A stretch of 64,000 bases of DNA, from contig NZ_CAJGBN010000001.1 in NCBI RefSeq assembly GCF_904426505.1, positions 62,001 through 126,000 of the forward strand. The letters run 5' to 3'. Below are positions 26,192 through 35,034 of this stretch, piece after piece. Position numbers and translations under genes: made by a program. Numbering within the stretch: the first letter of the stretch is position 1; the number at the start of each line of letters is the position of its first letter. The notes under the pieces were generated by a model that saw only the letters and a list, made by a program, of their open reading frames with translations, was not told where the DNA came from and did no database searches. This DNA is from Rubrivivax sp. A210 (GTDB lineage: Bacteria; Pseudomonadota; Gammaproteobacteria; Burkholderiales; Burkholderiaceae_C).

Positions 26192-27553
26192 ATGAAGCTT
26201 GTACGCATAGCCCCGGCCGCGGCCGACCTTGCCGCGCCCGGCCCCGCGAGCACGCATTGCAGCCGGCAGAACGCTGACCGCTTTGCACGCGCCGGCTGGT
26301 GGCTGATCCTGGCCGCCGTGCTGCCCATCGGTCTGTGGCTGGCCTTCGCGGCGCTCTCGATGGCGGTGGTGGCGCAGGCCTTCGTGAAGGTCGACCTCAA
26401 CCGCCGTCCGGTGCAGCACCTCGAGGGCGGCATTGTCAGCGCGGTGCTGGTGCGCGACGGCCAGACCGTGAAGGCGGGCGATCCCATTCTGGTGCTGGGC
26501 GACGTGGGTGTCGAGGCCGACCGCAACCGCATCGCCTACCGCGTCAGCACCGAACGGGCCGCCATCGCCCGCCTGGAAGCGGAAGAGAACCTGCGCGGCG
26601 CGCTGGTCTTTCCGGCCGACCTGCTGGCCGCGGCGCTGCAGGACGAGCGCATCAGGGAGGCCCTGGCCACCGAGACCCGCCTGTTCCGCACCCGCCGCGA
26701 TGCACTGTCCAGCGAAGTGGCCCTGCTGCGGCAGCAGCGCGAACGGGTGAACCAGGAGATCGAGGCGCTCGTCGCGCAGATCGGCCACGCGCGCCAATCG
26801 ACGGCGGCGCACGCGCTGGAACTCGAGGCGCATCGGCGCCTGCGCGACGAGGGCTTCATTTCCTCGACCAAGGTGGTTCAGCTCGAAGCGCTGCAATCCG
26901 ACTACGCACTCAGGATGGAAGAGCATCGTTCGGAACTGGCCCGGGCCCAGCAACGTCAGCTCGACAATGATTTGAAGATCAAGTCGATCACCAATGCCTA
27001 CGCCAAGGCGGCCAGCGACCAGATCAGGGCGACCGCCGCCCGCTTGACCGAAATCGAGCAGGAGCGGCGCAAATACGATGACGCCGCGCTGCGCCAGGTG
27101 GTGCGTGCGCCGACGGCCGGCACCGTCATCGATCTGCGCTTCACCTCGCCCGGCGCGGTGGTGCGTGCGGGCGAGCCGATTGCCGAGATCGTGCCCAGCG
27201 ACGCCCGCCTGATGATCGAGGCGCAGGTGCGCCCCGAGGAAATCAACAACGTGCTGCGCGACCAGCCGGCGCGCATCCGCTTCACCGCGTTCAAGTTCCG
27301 CAACGCGGCCATCGTGACCGGCAAGGTCAGCTACATCTCGGCCGACCGCCTGATCGACAAGGCGAGCAACACGCCCTATTACAGCGTGATGATCGTCGCC
27401 GACCCGCATTCGGTCGCGGCGGCCGGCAGCGACTTGAGCCTGCAGGCGGGCATGCCGGCCGAGGTCTACATCGACGGCTCGACCCAGACGCCGCTGCAAT
27501 ACGTCACCGCGTCCATTACCTCCGCGGTGCGCCGGGCGGGAAGGCAGATGTGA
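26192..27553 (+). CDS. Type I secretion periplasmic adaptor (PrtE/HlyD type)
   Basis: 453 residues. An N-terminal TM helix (about 33-57) precedes VKVDLNRRPVQHLEGGIVSAVLVRDGQTVKAGDPILVLGD (first lipoyl half). A long coiled-coil region (about 110-290) follows, then the second lipoyl half (VVRAPTAGTVIDLRFTSPGAVVRAGEPIAEIVP) and a beta-barrel with AEVYIDGSTQTPLQY near the end. It joins the ABC transporter to an outer-membrane channel. AGAAGGCTGCTGCC precedes the ATG. Confidence 0.93.
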   Translation: MKLVRIAPAAADLAAPGPASTHCSRQNADRFARAGWWLILAAVLPIGLWLAFAALSMAVVAQAFVKVDLNRRPVQHLEGGIVSAVLVRDGQTVKAGDPILVLGDVGVEADRNRIAYRVSTERAAIARLEAEENLRGALVFPADLLAAALQDERIREALATETRLFRTRRDALSSEVALLRQQRERVNQEIEALVAQIGHARQSTAAHALELEAHRRLRDEGFISSTKVVQLEALQSDYALRMEEHRSELARAQQRQLDNDLKIKSITNAYAKAASDQIRATAARLTEIEQERRKYDDAALRQVVRAPTAGTVIDLRFTSPGAVVRAGEPIAEIVPSDARLMIEAQVRPEEINNVLRDQPARIRFTAFKFRNAAIVTGKVSYISADRLIDKASNTPYYSVMIVADPHSVAAAGSDLSLQAGMPAEVYIDGSTQTPLQYVTASITSAVRRAGRQM

Positions 27554-27612
27554 TGAAGCCCCTCCATTCGGCAAACGCCCTCAAGCGGCCGTGCAACTGC
27601 ATTTGCCACTGT

Positions 27613-27654
27613 GCGCACCAGCAGACAGATCGCCAAGGCTGTCGCGCATAAGTT
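27613..27654 (+). promoter_or_regulatory. Regulon promoter for RTX protein gene
   Basis: Plus strand: box GCGCACCAGCAGACAGATC (27613-27631, diverged in the centre), 17-nt spacer, -10 TAAGTT (27649-27654). Predicted start near 27661, leader about 64 nt. The secreted substrate can thus be transcribed separately from its exporter. Confidence 0.55.
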
Positions 27655-27724
27655 CCGGGTCGGGTCGGTGCCTCCCCCTCAGCTGTCAACTCAGGCACCA
27701 CATCGTCAACGTTCATAGGAATCC

Positions 27725-28624
27725 ATGTCCAACTTCACCTTCGGTACCCCGCCCTTCACTTCGACGACCTTCACGGCCCCGGTGGCGGGCAGCAGTGACG
27801 TCATCGTCGCCAATGCCCCGGCCAATTTCACGATCAACGGCAATGGCGGCAACGACAGCATCACCACCTCCAGCGGCAACGACACCGTCACCACCGGCAA
27901 CGGCAATGACGTGATCCGCGCCGGCGACGGCAACAACACCGTGAGCGCCGGCGACGGCACCAACAGCGTCACCAGCGGCAGCGGCGACGACACCGTCACC
28001 AGCGGCAGCGGCAACGACACGATCGCGGCCGGCAACGGCAACAACACCGTGAACGCCGGCAGCGGCACCAACAGCGTCACCACCGGCGGCGGCGCCGACA
28101 CCATCACCACCGGCAGCGGCGTCGACACCATCAATTCCGGTGCCGGCAACGACATCATCAACAGCGGGGCCGGCAACGACCGCATCGTCGCAGGGGCCGG
28201 CAACGACAGCGTCAATGCGGGCGCAGGCGACGACACCATCACCGCCGGCGCTGGCATCGACTCACTCATCGGCGGCGGCGGCCACGACACTTTCGTCTAT
28301 GGCAGCCTTGCCGACGCCGCGCTCGGCGCCGACACCCTTTCCGACTTCATCACATCCAGCCCGAGGCAGGCCGGTGAAGGCGACCGCCTCGACCTGAACG
28401 GCCTGGTCAACGACTTCACGCGCGTGCGGGGCGAAAGCCTGGCCCAGCTCGTGGCCAGCGGCCATCTCGACTTCAGCGCCGGCGGTGGCGGCACGGTCAT
28501 CAGCTTCGACAGCAATGGCAGTGCTTCCGGCGGCACCGCCGGCGTGCTCGCGACGCTGGTCGGCGTCGCCTTCGTCTCCGAGGCGGCGGCGGTGACCACG
28601 TTCGCTGACAACATCCTCGTCTGA
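27725..28624 (+). CDS. Calcium-binding RTX-repeat protein, likely type I secretion substrate
   Basis: 299 residues without an N-terminal signal. A short N-terminal segment (about 1-38) is followed by about 17 GGxGxDxux-like repeats (about 40-190: GNGGNDSITTSSGNDTVTTGNGNDVIRAGDGNN...), which fold into a Ca2+-bound parallel beta-roll outside the cell. The C-terminal part (HDTFVYGSLADAALGADTLSDF..., then GDRLDLNGLV...LDFSAGGGGTVISFDSNGS) matches the RTX type I secretion target region, ending in TTFADNILV. No enzymatic or adhesion domain is visible, so it may be a small S-layer- or matrix-like protein. Its gene lies directly after the exporter pair. Confidence 0.9.
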   Translation: MSNFTFGTPPFTSTTFTAPVAGSSDVIVANAPANFTINGNGGNDSITTSSGNDTVTTGNGNDVIRAGDGNNTVSAGDGTNSVTSGSGDDTVTSGSGNDTIAAGNGNNTVNAGSGTNSVTTGGGADTITTGSGVDTINSGAGNDIINSGAGNDRIVAGAGNDSVNAGAGDDTITAGAGIDSLIGGGGHDTFVYGSLADAALGADTLSDFITSSPRQAGEGDRLDLNGLVNDFTRVRGESLAQLVASGHLDFSAGGGGTVISFDSNGSASGGTAGVLATLVGVAFVSEAAAVTTFADNILV

Positions 28625-28655
28625 GAACGCGCGACCAGGCCTGAGCGGTTGATCC

Positions 28656-28692
28656 GGCCGCAAGCCGCAGCGATGCGGCTTGCGGCCTTTTT
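28656..28692 (+). terminator. Rho-independent terminator of RTX gene
   Basis: Perfect 14-bp stem (28656-28669 with 28674-28687), GCGA tetraloop, then TTTTTC. It closes the secretion locus. Confidence 0.93.
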
Positions 28693-28710
28693 CGTGGCAT
28701 CGCACTCTCG

Positions 28711-28733
28711 CCGGCGCCGGCGCCGGCGCCGGC
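28711..28733. repeat. Short CCGGCG tandem repeat
   Basis: About 3.8 copies of CCGGCG between the RTX terminator and the mla promoter. It could melt poorly or form Z-DNA; no specific role is shown. Confidence 0.6.
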
Positions 28734-28788
28734 TCGCACGGATCGCCGTCGCCCCAGGTCGGCGTCGCGCCACCGTGGCCGCTGCAGG

Positions 28789-28830
28789 GTGCGGCAGCGG
28801 ACAGACGCAGCCACGGCGCCGGTGCAGTCT
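28789..28830 (+). promoter_or_regulatory. Regulon-type promoter for the Mla/MCE operon
   Basis: Plus strand: box GTGCGGCAGCGGACAGACG (28789-28807), 17-nt spacer, -10-like CAGTCT (28825-28830). A start near 28837 would leave almost no leader before the ATG at 28839. Confidence 0.4.
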
Positions 28831-28838
28831 GCGTCGAC

Positions 28839-29756
28839 ATGCCCGACCTCACCACCCCCGACCCGGCCGCTTCCGCGCCGCGCGACCGCGCCGGGCTTAC
28901 GGCTGCGCTCGCGCTGCAGTTGCCGGCCGCCGGCGGCCCGGCCCTGGCACAGCCGGCACGCCACGGTTTCGTGGCCGGTTGCGGCCATGCCGCGGTGGCC
29001 GCTTTGCGGCAGGGTGAGGCCTATCTGCACTTCATCGGCGAGCTGGCCTGGGAGGGCGCGGGCCCGTTGCGCCGACCGCGCAGCTGGCGCTGGCGTGGCG
29101 TGCTGCACGAGATCGAGATCGCTGGCTTCGATGCCCTGCCCATCGTCGGCCTCACCGCCTTCCTGCTCGGCGTCGTCGTGGCCTACCAGGGCGCCGACCA
29201 GCTGCGCCACTACGGCGCCAATGTCTTCGTCGTCGAGCTGGTGGGCTACGCCATGCTGCGCGAGTTCGCGCCGCTGATCGCCGCCATCATCATCGCCGGC
29301 CGTTCGGGCTCGGCCTTCGCGGCACAGCTGGGCAGCATGGCCGTGGCCGAGGAAATCGACGCCCTGCGCACCATGGGCATCGAACCCTTGCAGCGCCTGG
29401 TGCTGCCCAAGCTGCTGGCCCTGCTGCTGGCACTGCCGCTGCTGACGGTGTTTGCCGACCTTGCCGGCGTCTTCGGCGGCATGGTCATGGCGCGTTCGCA
29501 GCTGGGCATAGGCTTTGCCGAATTCGCCGACCGCTTCGGCCGCGTGATGCAGGGCTCGGCTTTGCTGGTGGGCGTGGGCAAGTCGCTGGTCTTCGCGCTC
29601 ATCATCGCCAGCGTCGGCTGCTTCCAGGGCCTGCGCACGCAGGGCAGCGCCGACAGCGTGGGCCGCCAGACCACGCTCAGCGTGGTGCAGGCCATCTTCG
29701 CGGTGATCGTCGCTGATGCGCTGTTCTCGGTGGCCTTCAACCTGCTGGACCTGTGA
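28839..29756 (+). CDS. MlaE-family ABC lipid transporter permease
   Basis: 305 residues from the ATG at 28839; the frame is open upstream but overlaps the terminator and promoter. The permease core (about 85-305) contains the conserved MlaE motif EFAPLIAAIIIAGRSGSAFAAQLGSMAVAEEIDAL and about five TM helices. The first ~80 residues are poorly conserved; many relatives have a STAS domain here, which I cannot recognise. Together with the next three genes it forms an MCE-type phospholipid transport system at the inner membrane. Confidence 0.9.
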   Translation: MPDLTTPDPAASAPRDRAGLTAALALQLPAAGGPALAQPARHGFVAGCGHAAVAALRQGEAYLHFIGELAWEGAGPLRRPRSWRWRGVLHEIEIAGFDALPIVGLTAFLLGVVVAYQGADQLRHYGANVFVVELVGYAMLREFAPLIAAIIIAGRSGSAFAAQLGSMAVAEEIDALRTMGIEPLQRLVLPKLLALLLALPLLTVFADLAGVFGGMVMARSQLGIGFAEFADRFGRVMQGSALLVGVGKSLVFALIIASVGCFQGLRTQGSADSVGRQTTLSVVQAIFAVIVADALFSVAFNLLDL

Positions 29757-29757
29757 G

Positions 29758-30549
29758 ATGGCCACGGCTGGTGACTTCGCCATCGAGCTGCAGCAGATCG
29801 GCACCCGCTTCGGCAGCCAGGTCGTGCATGACGGGCTTGACCTGGCGGTGCGGCGTGGCGAAATCCTGGGCCTGGCCGGTGGCAGCGGCTCGGGCAAATC
29901 GGTGTTGCTGCGCGAGATGATCGGCCTGCAGCGGCCCACCACCGGGCGTGTGATGATCTTCGGTGCCGACCTGGCCACGCTGACGCCGCCGCAGGCGCTG
30001 GAACTGCGCCGGCGCTGGGGCGTGATGTTCCAGCGCGGCGGGCTTTTCGGCGCGCTGAACGTGCGCCGCAACGTGGGCCTGCCGCTGCGCGAGCACAGCG
30101 ACCTGGGCGGGGCGCAGATCGGCCGCCTGGCCGAGTTCAGGATCGCCCAGACCGGCCTGCCGCCTGATGCCGGCCTCAAGTTGCCCGACGAACTGAGCGG
30201 CGGCATGCTCAAGCGCGCCGCGCTGGCGCGCGCCATCGCGCTCAGCCCCGAACTGCTGTTCCTGGACGAGCCGACTTCGGGCCTGGACCCGGCCAGCGCC
30301 GCCGGCGTACACGAGCTGATCCTGCGCACCCACGCGCTCACCCGGCCCAGCATCGTCATCGTCAGCCACGACCTCGACCTGCTGTGGCAGGTCTGCGACC
30401 GCGTGGCGGTGCTCGGCGAGGGCCGGGTGCTGGCGCTGGACGCCATGGCGGCGCTGGCGCGGCATGAGCATCCCACCGTGCGCGCCTACTTCAGCGACCA
30501 AAGGCGCGCCCGTGCGTCCGCGGCAGCCTTGGATGGCGTGGCGGCCTGA
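29758..30549 (+). CDS. MlaF-family ABC transporter ATP-binding protein
   Basis: 263 residues. Walker A GGSGSGKSV (about 39-47), Q-loop MFQRGGLFGALNV, signature LSGGMLKRAALARA and Walker B LLFLDEPTSGLDP match MlaF/Ttg2A ATPases; the SGGMxKR form is typical of MCE systems. The ATG follows one base after the permease stop. Confidence 0.93.
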   Translation: MATAGDFAIELQQIGTRFGSQVVHDGLDLAVRRGEILGLAGGSGSGKSVLLREMIGLQRPTTGRVMIFGADLATLTPPQALELRRRWGVMFQRGGLFGALNVRRNVGLPLREHSDLGGAQIGRLAEFRIAQTGLPPDAGLKLPDELSGGMLKRAALARAIALSPELLFLDEPTSGLDPASAAGVHELILRTHALTRPSIVIVSHDLDLLWQVCDRVAVLGEGRVLALDAMAALARHEHPTVRAYFSDQRRARASAAALDGVAA

Positions 30550-30552
30550 GCC

Positions 30553-31491
30553 ATGGACGACAAGGTCAACTACACCGCGGTCGGCGCCTTCGTGCTGGTG
30601 CTGGGCGCCGCGCTGGTGGCCGCCGTGCTGTGGCTGGCCGCAGGCCTGGGCGGCAAGCAGGCCATGGACGCCTACCAGGCGGTGATTCAGGAATCGGTGG
30701 CCGGGCTCAATGTCGACGCGCCGGTCAAGGTGCTGGGCGTGGACGTGGGCAAGGTCAGCCGCATCGAGCTTGACCCGCAGAACTCGCAGCAGGTGCGCCT
30801 GCACTTCCTGATCGCCCGCGGCACGCCGATCAAGCGCGACAGCCTGGCGGTGCTCAAGACCCAGGGCCTGACCGGCATCGCCTACATCGAGCTGAGCGGC
30901 GGCAGCGCCGCATCCAAGCCCCTGCGGCCCGGCCCCGATGGCGTGGCGCCGACCATTCCCTTCAAGCTCTCGCTGGGCGCGCGGCTCGAGAACGTGCTGA
31001 CCAATGTGCTGGCCAATGTCGACCGCGTGTCCAACAACCTCAATGCCGTCTTCGACGCCGACAACCGCGCCGCGCTCAAGGCGACGCTGGCCGATCTGGC
31101 GACGGTGGCGCATGCGCTGGCCGGCCAGCAGCGCAGTATTTCCAACGGCCTGGCCGACGCCGCGCGCACCGCGCAGCTGACGGCGCGCGCCGGCGAAAGG
31201 ATGGCGCCCACGCTGGACCGCATTGCCAGCAGCGCGCAGTCCGTCGAGACCATGGCCGACGTGGCGCGGGCGGCCGGCGGACGTGCCGGGGTGGCCGCCG
31301 ATGCCGCCGCCAGCGCCGTGCAGCAATTGCGCAGCCAGACCCTGCCCGATCTGGCGCAGCTGATGGCGGAGTTGGCGGCGCTGTCGGCCAGCCTGCGGCA
31401 GCTGAGCGAACAGACAGCCGGCAGCCCCAGCAGCCTGCTGCTGGGCCGCCCCGAGCCCCGACCCGGCCCCGGAGAAAGGGCAGCACCATGA
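30553..31491 (+). CDS. MCE/MlaD-family substrate-binding protein
   Basis: 312 residues: an N-terminal TM anchor (about 10-33) and one MCE domain (about 38-115, AVIQESVAGLNVDAPVKVLGVDVGKVSRIEL). A long helical, Ala-rich C-terminal region (about 150-300) follows, with repeated LADLATVAHALAGQQRSISNGLADAARTAQL-like segments that may form a helical tube as in longer MCE proteins. It carries phospholipid in the periplasm between the ABC core and the outer-membrane side. Its last codons overlap the next gene by 4 nt. Confidence 0.92.
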   Translation: MDDKVNYTAVGAFVLVLGAALVAAVLWLAAGLGGKQAMDAYQAVIQESVAGLNVDAPVKVLGVDVGKVSRIELDPQNSQQVRLHFLIARGTPIKRDSLAVLKTQGLTGIAYIELSGGSAASKPLRPGPDGVAPTIPFKLSLGARLENVLTNVLANVDRVSNNLNAVFDADNRAALKATLADLATVAHALAGQQRSISNGLADAARTAQLTARAGERMAPTLDRIASSAQSVETMADVARAAGGRAGVAADAAASAVQQLRSQTLPDLAQLMAELAALSASLRQLSEQTAGSPSSLLLGRPEPRPGPGERAAP

Positions 31492-32159
31492 ACGTCAAGA
31501 CCTCGTGCGGAGGTCGCCTGCCAAGGGACACCGCAGCAGTGGCTTGCAGCCTTGCGCTGCTGGGCCTGGTGGCCGCCTGCTCCGGCACGCTGCTGCCCAA
31601 GCCGGCGCCGCCGCCGGCCCGCTTCACGCTGGACGACGGCGCCGCCGCTGTGGCGGCGACCACCCCCAGCCCCGGCGCGCCGGATCTGGTGGTGGCGCTG
31701 CTGCGTGCCGCGGCGGGCCTGGACAGCCGGCGCATGCTCTACCAGCGCCGGCCGCTGGAGATCGAAGCCTTCGCCTTCCACGAATGGGCCGAGCCGCCGG
31801 CGCAGTTGCTGGCGCCGCTGCTGCTGCGCGCCCTGCAGGCGGGCGGTGGCTTTCGCGCCGTGTTGCCGGCGGCGTCGGCGGGCTCGTCCGCGCCGGGCAG
31901 CTGGCGGCTCGAGACCGAGTTGCTGCGCCTGCAGCAGGATTTCGCCACCCGGCCCAGCCAGGTGCGCATCAGCCTGCGCGCCGTGGTGCTGGATGGCGGC
32001 ACGCGACGTGCCATCGCCTGGCGCGAGTTTGATGTGCGGGTCGACGCGGCCTCCGATGACCCGGTGGCCGGTGTGCAGGCTGCAAACGAAGCCGTGCGCC
32101 GCCTGCTGGCCGAACTGGCAGCCTTCTGCGCCGAACAGGGGCGCGCCGCGCCGCGCTGA
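31488..32159 (+). CDS. ABC-type transport auxiliary lipoprotein (PqiC/YmbA type)
   Basis: 223 residues with lipobox LVAAC (Cys about 28) and a core seen in the ABC transport auxiliary component family (PRRMLYQRRPLEIEAFAFHEWAEPPAQLLAPLLLRALQ...). This family accompanies MCE transporters and acts as the outer-membrane lipoprotein partner. It overlaps the MCE gene by 4 nt and completes the four-gene operon. Confidence 0.88.
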   Translation: MNVKTSCGGRLPRDTAAVACSLALLGLVAACSGTLLPKPAPPPARFTLDDGAAAVAATTPSPGAPDLVVALLRAAAGLDSRRMLYQRRPLEIEAFAFHEWAEPPAQLLAPLLLRALQAGGGFRAVLPAASAGSSAPGSWRLETELLRLQQDFATRPSQVRISLRAVVLDGGTRRAIAWREFDVRVDAASDDPVAGVQAANEAVRRLLAELAAFCAEQGRAAPR

Positions 32160-32170
32160 GCGGCGCGGGT

Positions 32171-33109
32171 TCAGTCGTCCAGAGCAGGCGCCACGGGCAG
32201 TGCCAGCGGCACGCGCAGCGAGCCATGGCGGCGCGCGAACTCGCAGGTGAACTCCGCCCCGAGCAGGAAGACCTGGGCCGAGTAGTACAGCCACAGCAGC
32301 AGCACCACCAGCGCAGCCGCGGCGCCGAAGACCGAGGCCACGCCGCTGCGGCCTATGTACTGCCCGATCAGCGCCTTGCCCACGGTGAACAGCAGCGCGG
32401 TGATGACGGCACCTATCCAGACGTCGCGCCAGGCCACGGGCACGCGCGGCATCCACTTGTAGATCATCGCGAACACCGCGGTCACGAAGGCCAGGCTGAG
32501 CGCGAAGTTCACGCTGTCGGCCACCAGGGCCAGCTCGCCGAACCAGGGCGCCCACCACTTGCCGAGTGCAGCCATGGCGGCGCTGAAGACCAGCGACACC
32601 GTAAGCAGAAAGCCCACGCCCAGCACCATGCCCAGCGACAGCATGCGCGTGCGCAGCAGCCGCCACAGGCTGTTGCCATCGGTGCGTGCCGGTGCGCGCC
32701 AGATGCGGTCCATCGCGTCTTGCAACTCGGCAAACACGGTGGTGGCGCCCACCAGCAGTGCCAGCAGGCCGAACAGCGTGCCCAGCACGCCAGCGCGCGG
32801 CTGGTTCAGGCTCTCCAGCACCAGGCTGATCATCTGCGCGCTGTCGCTGCCTATGGTCTGCGAGAGCTGGGCAAAGATCTCGCCGCGCGCCGCGGCTTCG
32901 CCGAACAGCAGCCCGGCCACCGAGATCACGATCAGCAGCAGCGGCGCGATGGAGAACAGCGTGTAGAAGGCCAGCGCGGCGCCCATGCTGGGGGCGTAGT
33001 CGGCCAGCCAGGACGAGCCGGTGGCCGCAAGCAGCCGCCCCAGGGCCCGCGCCAGGCCGGGCTCGGGCCCGCCCGCGGGGGCGGCCGGGCCGACGCCCGC
33101 AACGGTCAT
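32171..33109 (-). CDS. YihY/BrkB family inner membrane protein
   Basis: 312 residues with six hydrophobic segments (from about 45: MGAALAFYTLFSIAPLLLIVISVAGLLFG; later LFTVGKALIGQYIGRSGVASVFGAAAALVVLLLWLYYSAQVFLLGAEF). These are the hallmarks of the YihY/BrkB (formerly RNase BN) family. The role is unsettled; such proteins are inner-membrane and sometimes linked to envelope stability. The start overlaps the stop of the PRC-barrel gene by 4 nt, so the two are translationally coupled. Confidence 0.92.
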   Translation of the reverse strand: MTVAGVGPAAPAGGPEPGLARALGRLLAATGSSWLADYAPSMGAALAFYTLFSIAPLLLIVISVAGLLFGEAAARGEIFAQLSQTIGSDSAQMISLVLESLNQPRAGVLGTLFGLLALLVGATTVFAELQDAMDRIWRAPARTDGNSLWRLLRTRMLSLGMVLGVGFLLTVSLVFSAAMAALGKWWAPWFGELALVADSVNFALSLAFVTAVFAMIYKWMPRVPVAWRDVWIGAVITALLFTVGKALIGQYIGRSGVASVFGAAAALVVLLLWLYYSAQVFLLGAEFTCEFARRHGSLRVPLALPVAPALDD

Positions 33110-33516
33110 TCGCCGCTGTAGCTGGTGCCGTAGAACTTGTGTACGCCGGCGGCCCAGGTCTTGTCCGACATGGCCGGCCAGCGGTCCTTGTCGAAGCCCG
33201 GTGCGTCCTTCAGCACCGCCAGGGGCACGGCGAGCGTGAAGCGCTTGTTCGTGGTGTCCAGCTTCAGCGCGGCCCAGGGCACCGCGAACAGCTTGTCGCC
33301 CATGCCGAGCAGGCCGCCGAAGGACAGAACGGCATAGGCCACCTTGCCCGTGGCCATGTCGATCATGAACTCCTTGATGTCGCCGAGGTCCTCGCCATCG
33401 CGGTTGTAGACATCGTTGCCGAGCAGCGTGTGGGCGCCCATCAGCGCCGGGCCGGGGCCCGTGGCGGAGAGAGCGTACTGGCCGAAGTTGTCGCGCGTGA
33501 CGTCATTGGTTTCCAT
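33106..33516 (-). CDS. PRC-barrel domain protein
   Basis: 136 residues. A PRC-barrel (about 30-100) reads GNDVYNRDGEDLGDIKEFMIDMATGKVAYAVLSFGGLLGMGDKLFAVPWAALKLD; the tail ends HKFYGTSYSGE. Stand-alone PRC-barrel proteins of this type are frequent in stress regulons and may bind RNA or other proteins. No signal peptide, so cytoplasmic. It carries a regulon promoter upstream. Confidence 0.92.
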   Translation of the reverse strand: METNDVTRDNFGQYALSATGPGPALMGAHTLLGNDVYNRDGEDLGDIKEFMIDMATGKVAYAVLSFGGLLGMGDKLFAVPWAALKLDTTNKRFTLAVPLAVLKDAPGFDKDRWPAMSDKTWAAGVHKFYGTSYSGE

Positions 33517-33607
33517 GCATTTCCTTCAGGGCGGTGGGCAGGGCGGGCCGCGGTTGCGGCCCGCCCGTCGACGGCGGCGGCATCCGGGCCGCGCCATCGA
33601 CCCCGGC

Positions 33608-33649
33608 AAGTTAACGGCCCCTGCGGGCGGGGTCTGTGCGTTGGCATAC
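33608..33649 (-). promoter_or_regulatory. Regulon promoter for PRC-barrel/yihY operon
   Basis: Minus strand: box GTATGCCAACGCACAGACC (33631-33649), 17-nt spacer, -10 TAACTT (33608-33613). Predicted start near 33601, leader about 85 nt. Confidence 0.72.
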
Positions 33650-33667
33650 GCCCCCCCGGGCGCAGGG

Positions 33668-35029
33668 CTAGCGAGCGCCGCGGCGGCGGCGCCGGTAGCG
33701 CGCCATCAGCGGCGTCACCGAGATGCCGTGCAACACGATGGAACTCACCACCACGGCCAGAGTCAGCGCCACCACGGTGTCCACATGGGCGGCCGGCAGG
33801 CCGTGGTTGATGGCATAGCTCAGGTAGTACAGGGAGCCGATGCCGCGGATGCCGAACCAGGCGATCAGCCGCCGCTGAGAAGGTGAGATGCGCGAGCCGG
33901 CCAGCGCCGCGGCCACCGACAGCGGGCGCACCACCAGCAGCATCAGCGGCACGAACCACAGCGCAGCGGGCATCCAGGGCACGGCCCACAGCAGCAGGCC
34001 CACCACCACCACGCCGGCCATCTCGCCGATGCGGTCGAGCTGCTCGTTGAAGCTCAGCACCGCGTGCGCCATGTAGGCCGAGGCGTGGCGCGGGTCGGTG
34101 GCCATCTGCTCGGCCCGCGCCGACAGCGGGCTGTGGTGGGCATGCTCCACGCTGAGGGCCGCCGCCGCCTCGGCGTGTGCGCTGGGCGCGATGCCCAGCG
34201 CAGCCACCGCGGCATCGCTGTCGAGCTTGGCCGAGTGGCGCAGCGCCAGGCCGGCGGCAAACACCGCCAGAAAGCCGTAGGCCTGGGCCAGCACCGCCAG
34301 GCCATAGGCCAGGGCGATGAGGCCCAGGGCGAGGAAGTTCTCGTAGCCCGTGGCCTCGTGGTGGCGGTGGCGCAGGTAGAGCACCAGGCGGCCCAGGCCG
34401 GTGCCCAGCGCGGCACCGATGGCGAGGCCGGCGCCGGTGGCCCACAGCACATCTACCGCCAGCCAGCGCCAGCCCAGCGTGCCCAGCTCGTGCGCGCCCA
34501 GCAGGCCCAGGCCCAGCATCACCACCGGGAACGCGGTGCCGTCATTGAGCCCGCCCTCGCCGGTGAGGGCAAAGCGCAGCTGGTCGCGGTCCGCCGGGTC
34601 GTCCACCTGCACCTCGGTGGCCAGCACCGGGTCGGTGGGCGCCAGGATGCCGCCCAGCAGCACCGCCGCGCCCACTGGCAGGCCGAGCAGCGCCACGCCG
34701 GCCACGCTGATCAGCACCACGGTGGCCACCATCGAGCCCAGGGCCAGCCGCAGCGGCGGAAACCAGCGCTGGTCGTTCAGTCCCAGGCTCATCTTCATGC
34801 CCGAGGTGAACAGCGACAGCAGCACGATGACCTCGGTCAGGTGCTCCAGCAGCACCACATGGTCGGCCAGCCTGGGCGAGGCCAGCGCCAGCCCCAGAGG
34901 CCCGATCACCAACCCGGCCAGCAGGTAGAGCATCGAGGTGCTGACGGGCAGGCGCGACAGCATCGAGCCGCTGATCACCATGATCAGCAGCAGCGCGCCG
35001 CCCACGGTGAGCCAGAGTGCGAAGGTCAT
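33668..35029 (-). CDS. CPA1/CPA2-type Na+(K+)/H+ antiporter
   Basis: 453 residues from the ATG at 35029; the longer upstream frame has no membrane character. About 12 TM helices. TM5-like region FALTGEGGLNDGTAFPVVMLGLGLL holds the conserved Asn-Asp ion-binding pair, and ILAPTDPVLATEVQV is the TM4 motif of NhaP-type antiporters. There is no C-terminal TrkA domain. It should exchange Na+ or K+ for H+ in pH or salt homeostasis. The -10 element lies only 5 nt before the ATG, suggesting a leaderless mRNA. A basic tail (RYRRRRRGAR) ends the protein. Confidence 0.9.
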   Translation of the reverse strand: MTFALWLTVGGALLLIMVISGSMLSRLPVSTSMLYLLAGLVIGPLGLALASPRLADHVVLLEHLTEVIVLLSLFTSGMKMSLGLNDQRWFPPLRLALGSMVATVVLISVAGVALLGLPVGAAVLLGGILAPTDPVLATEVQVDDPADRDQLRFALTGEGGLNDGTAFPVVMLGLGLLGAHELGTLGWRWLAVDVLWATGAGLAIGAALGTGLGRLVLYLRHRHHEATGYENFLALGLIALAYGLAVLAQAYGFLAVFAAGLALRHSAKLDSDAAVAALGIAPSAHAEAAAALSVEHAHHSPLSARAEQMATDPRHASAYMAHAVLSFNEQLDRIGEMAGVVVVGLLLWAVPWMPAALWFVPLMLLVVRPLSVAAALAGSRISPSQRRLIAWFGIRGIGSLYYLSYAINHGLPAAHVDTVVALTLAVVVSSIVLHGISVTPLMARYRRRRRGAR

Positions 35030-35034
35030 CGAAC

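Noticed and set aside
27396..28300. Repeats in the RTX gene considered as a CRISPR or satellite array
   Set aside because: The repeats are in-frame 9-residue coding units with varied DNA sequence; there are no constant repeats with unique spacers.
28500..30476. A 658-codon minus-strand frame opposite the RTX and Mla genes
   Set aside because: It crosses a perfect intrinsic terminator and is the reverse of genes with strong domain matches.
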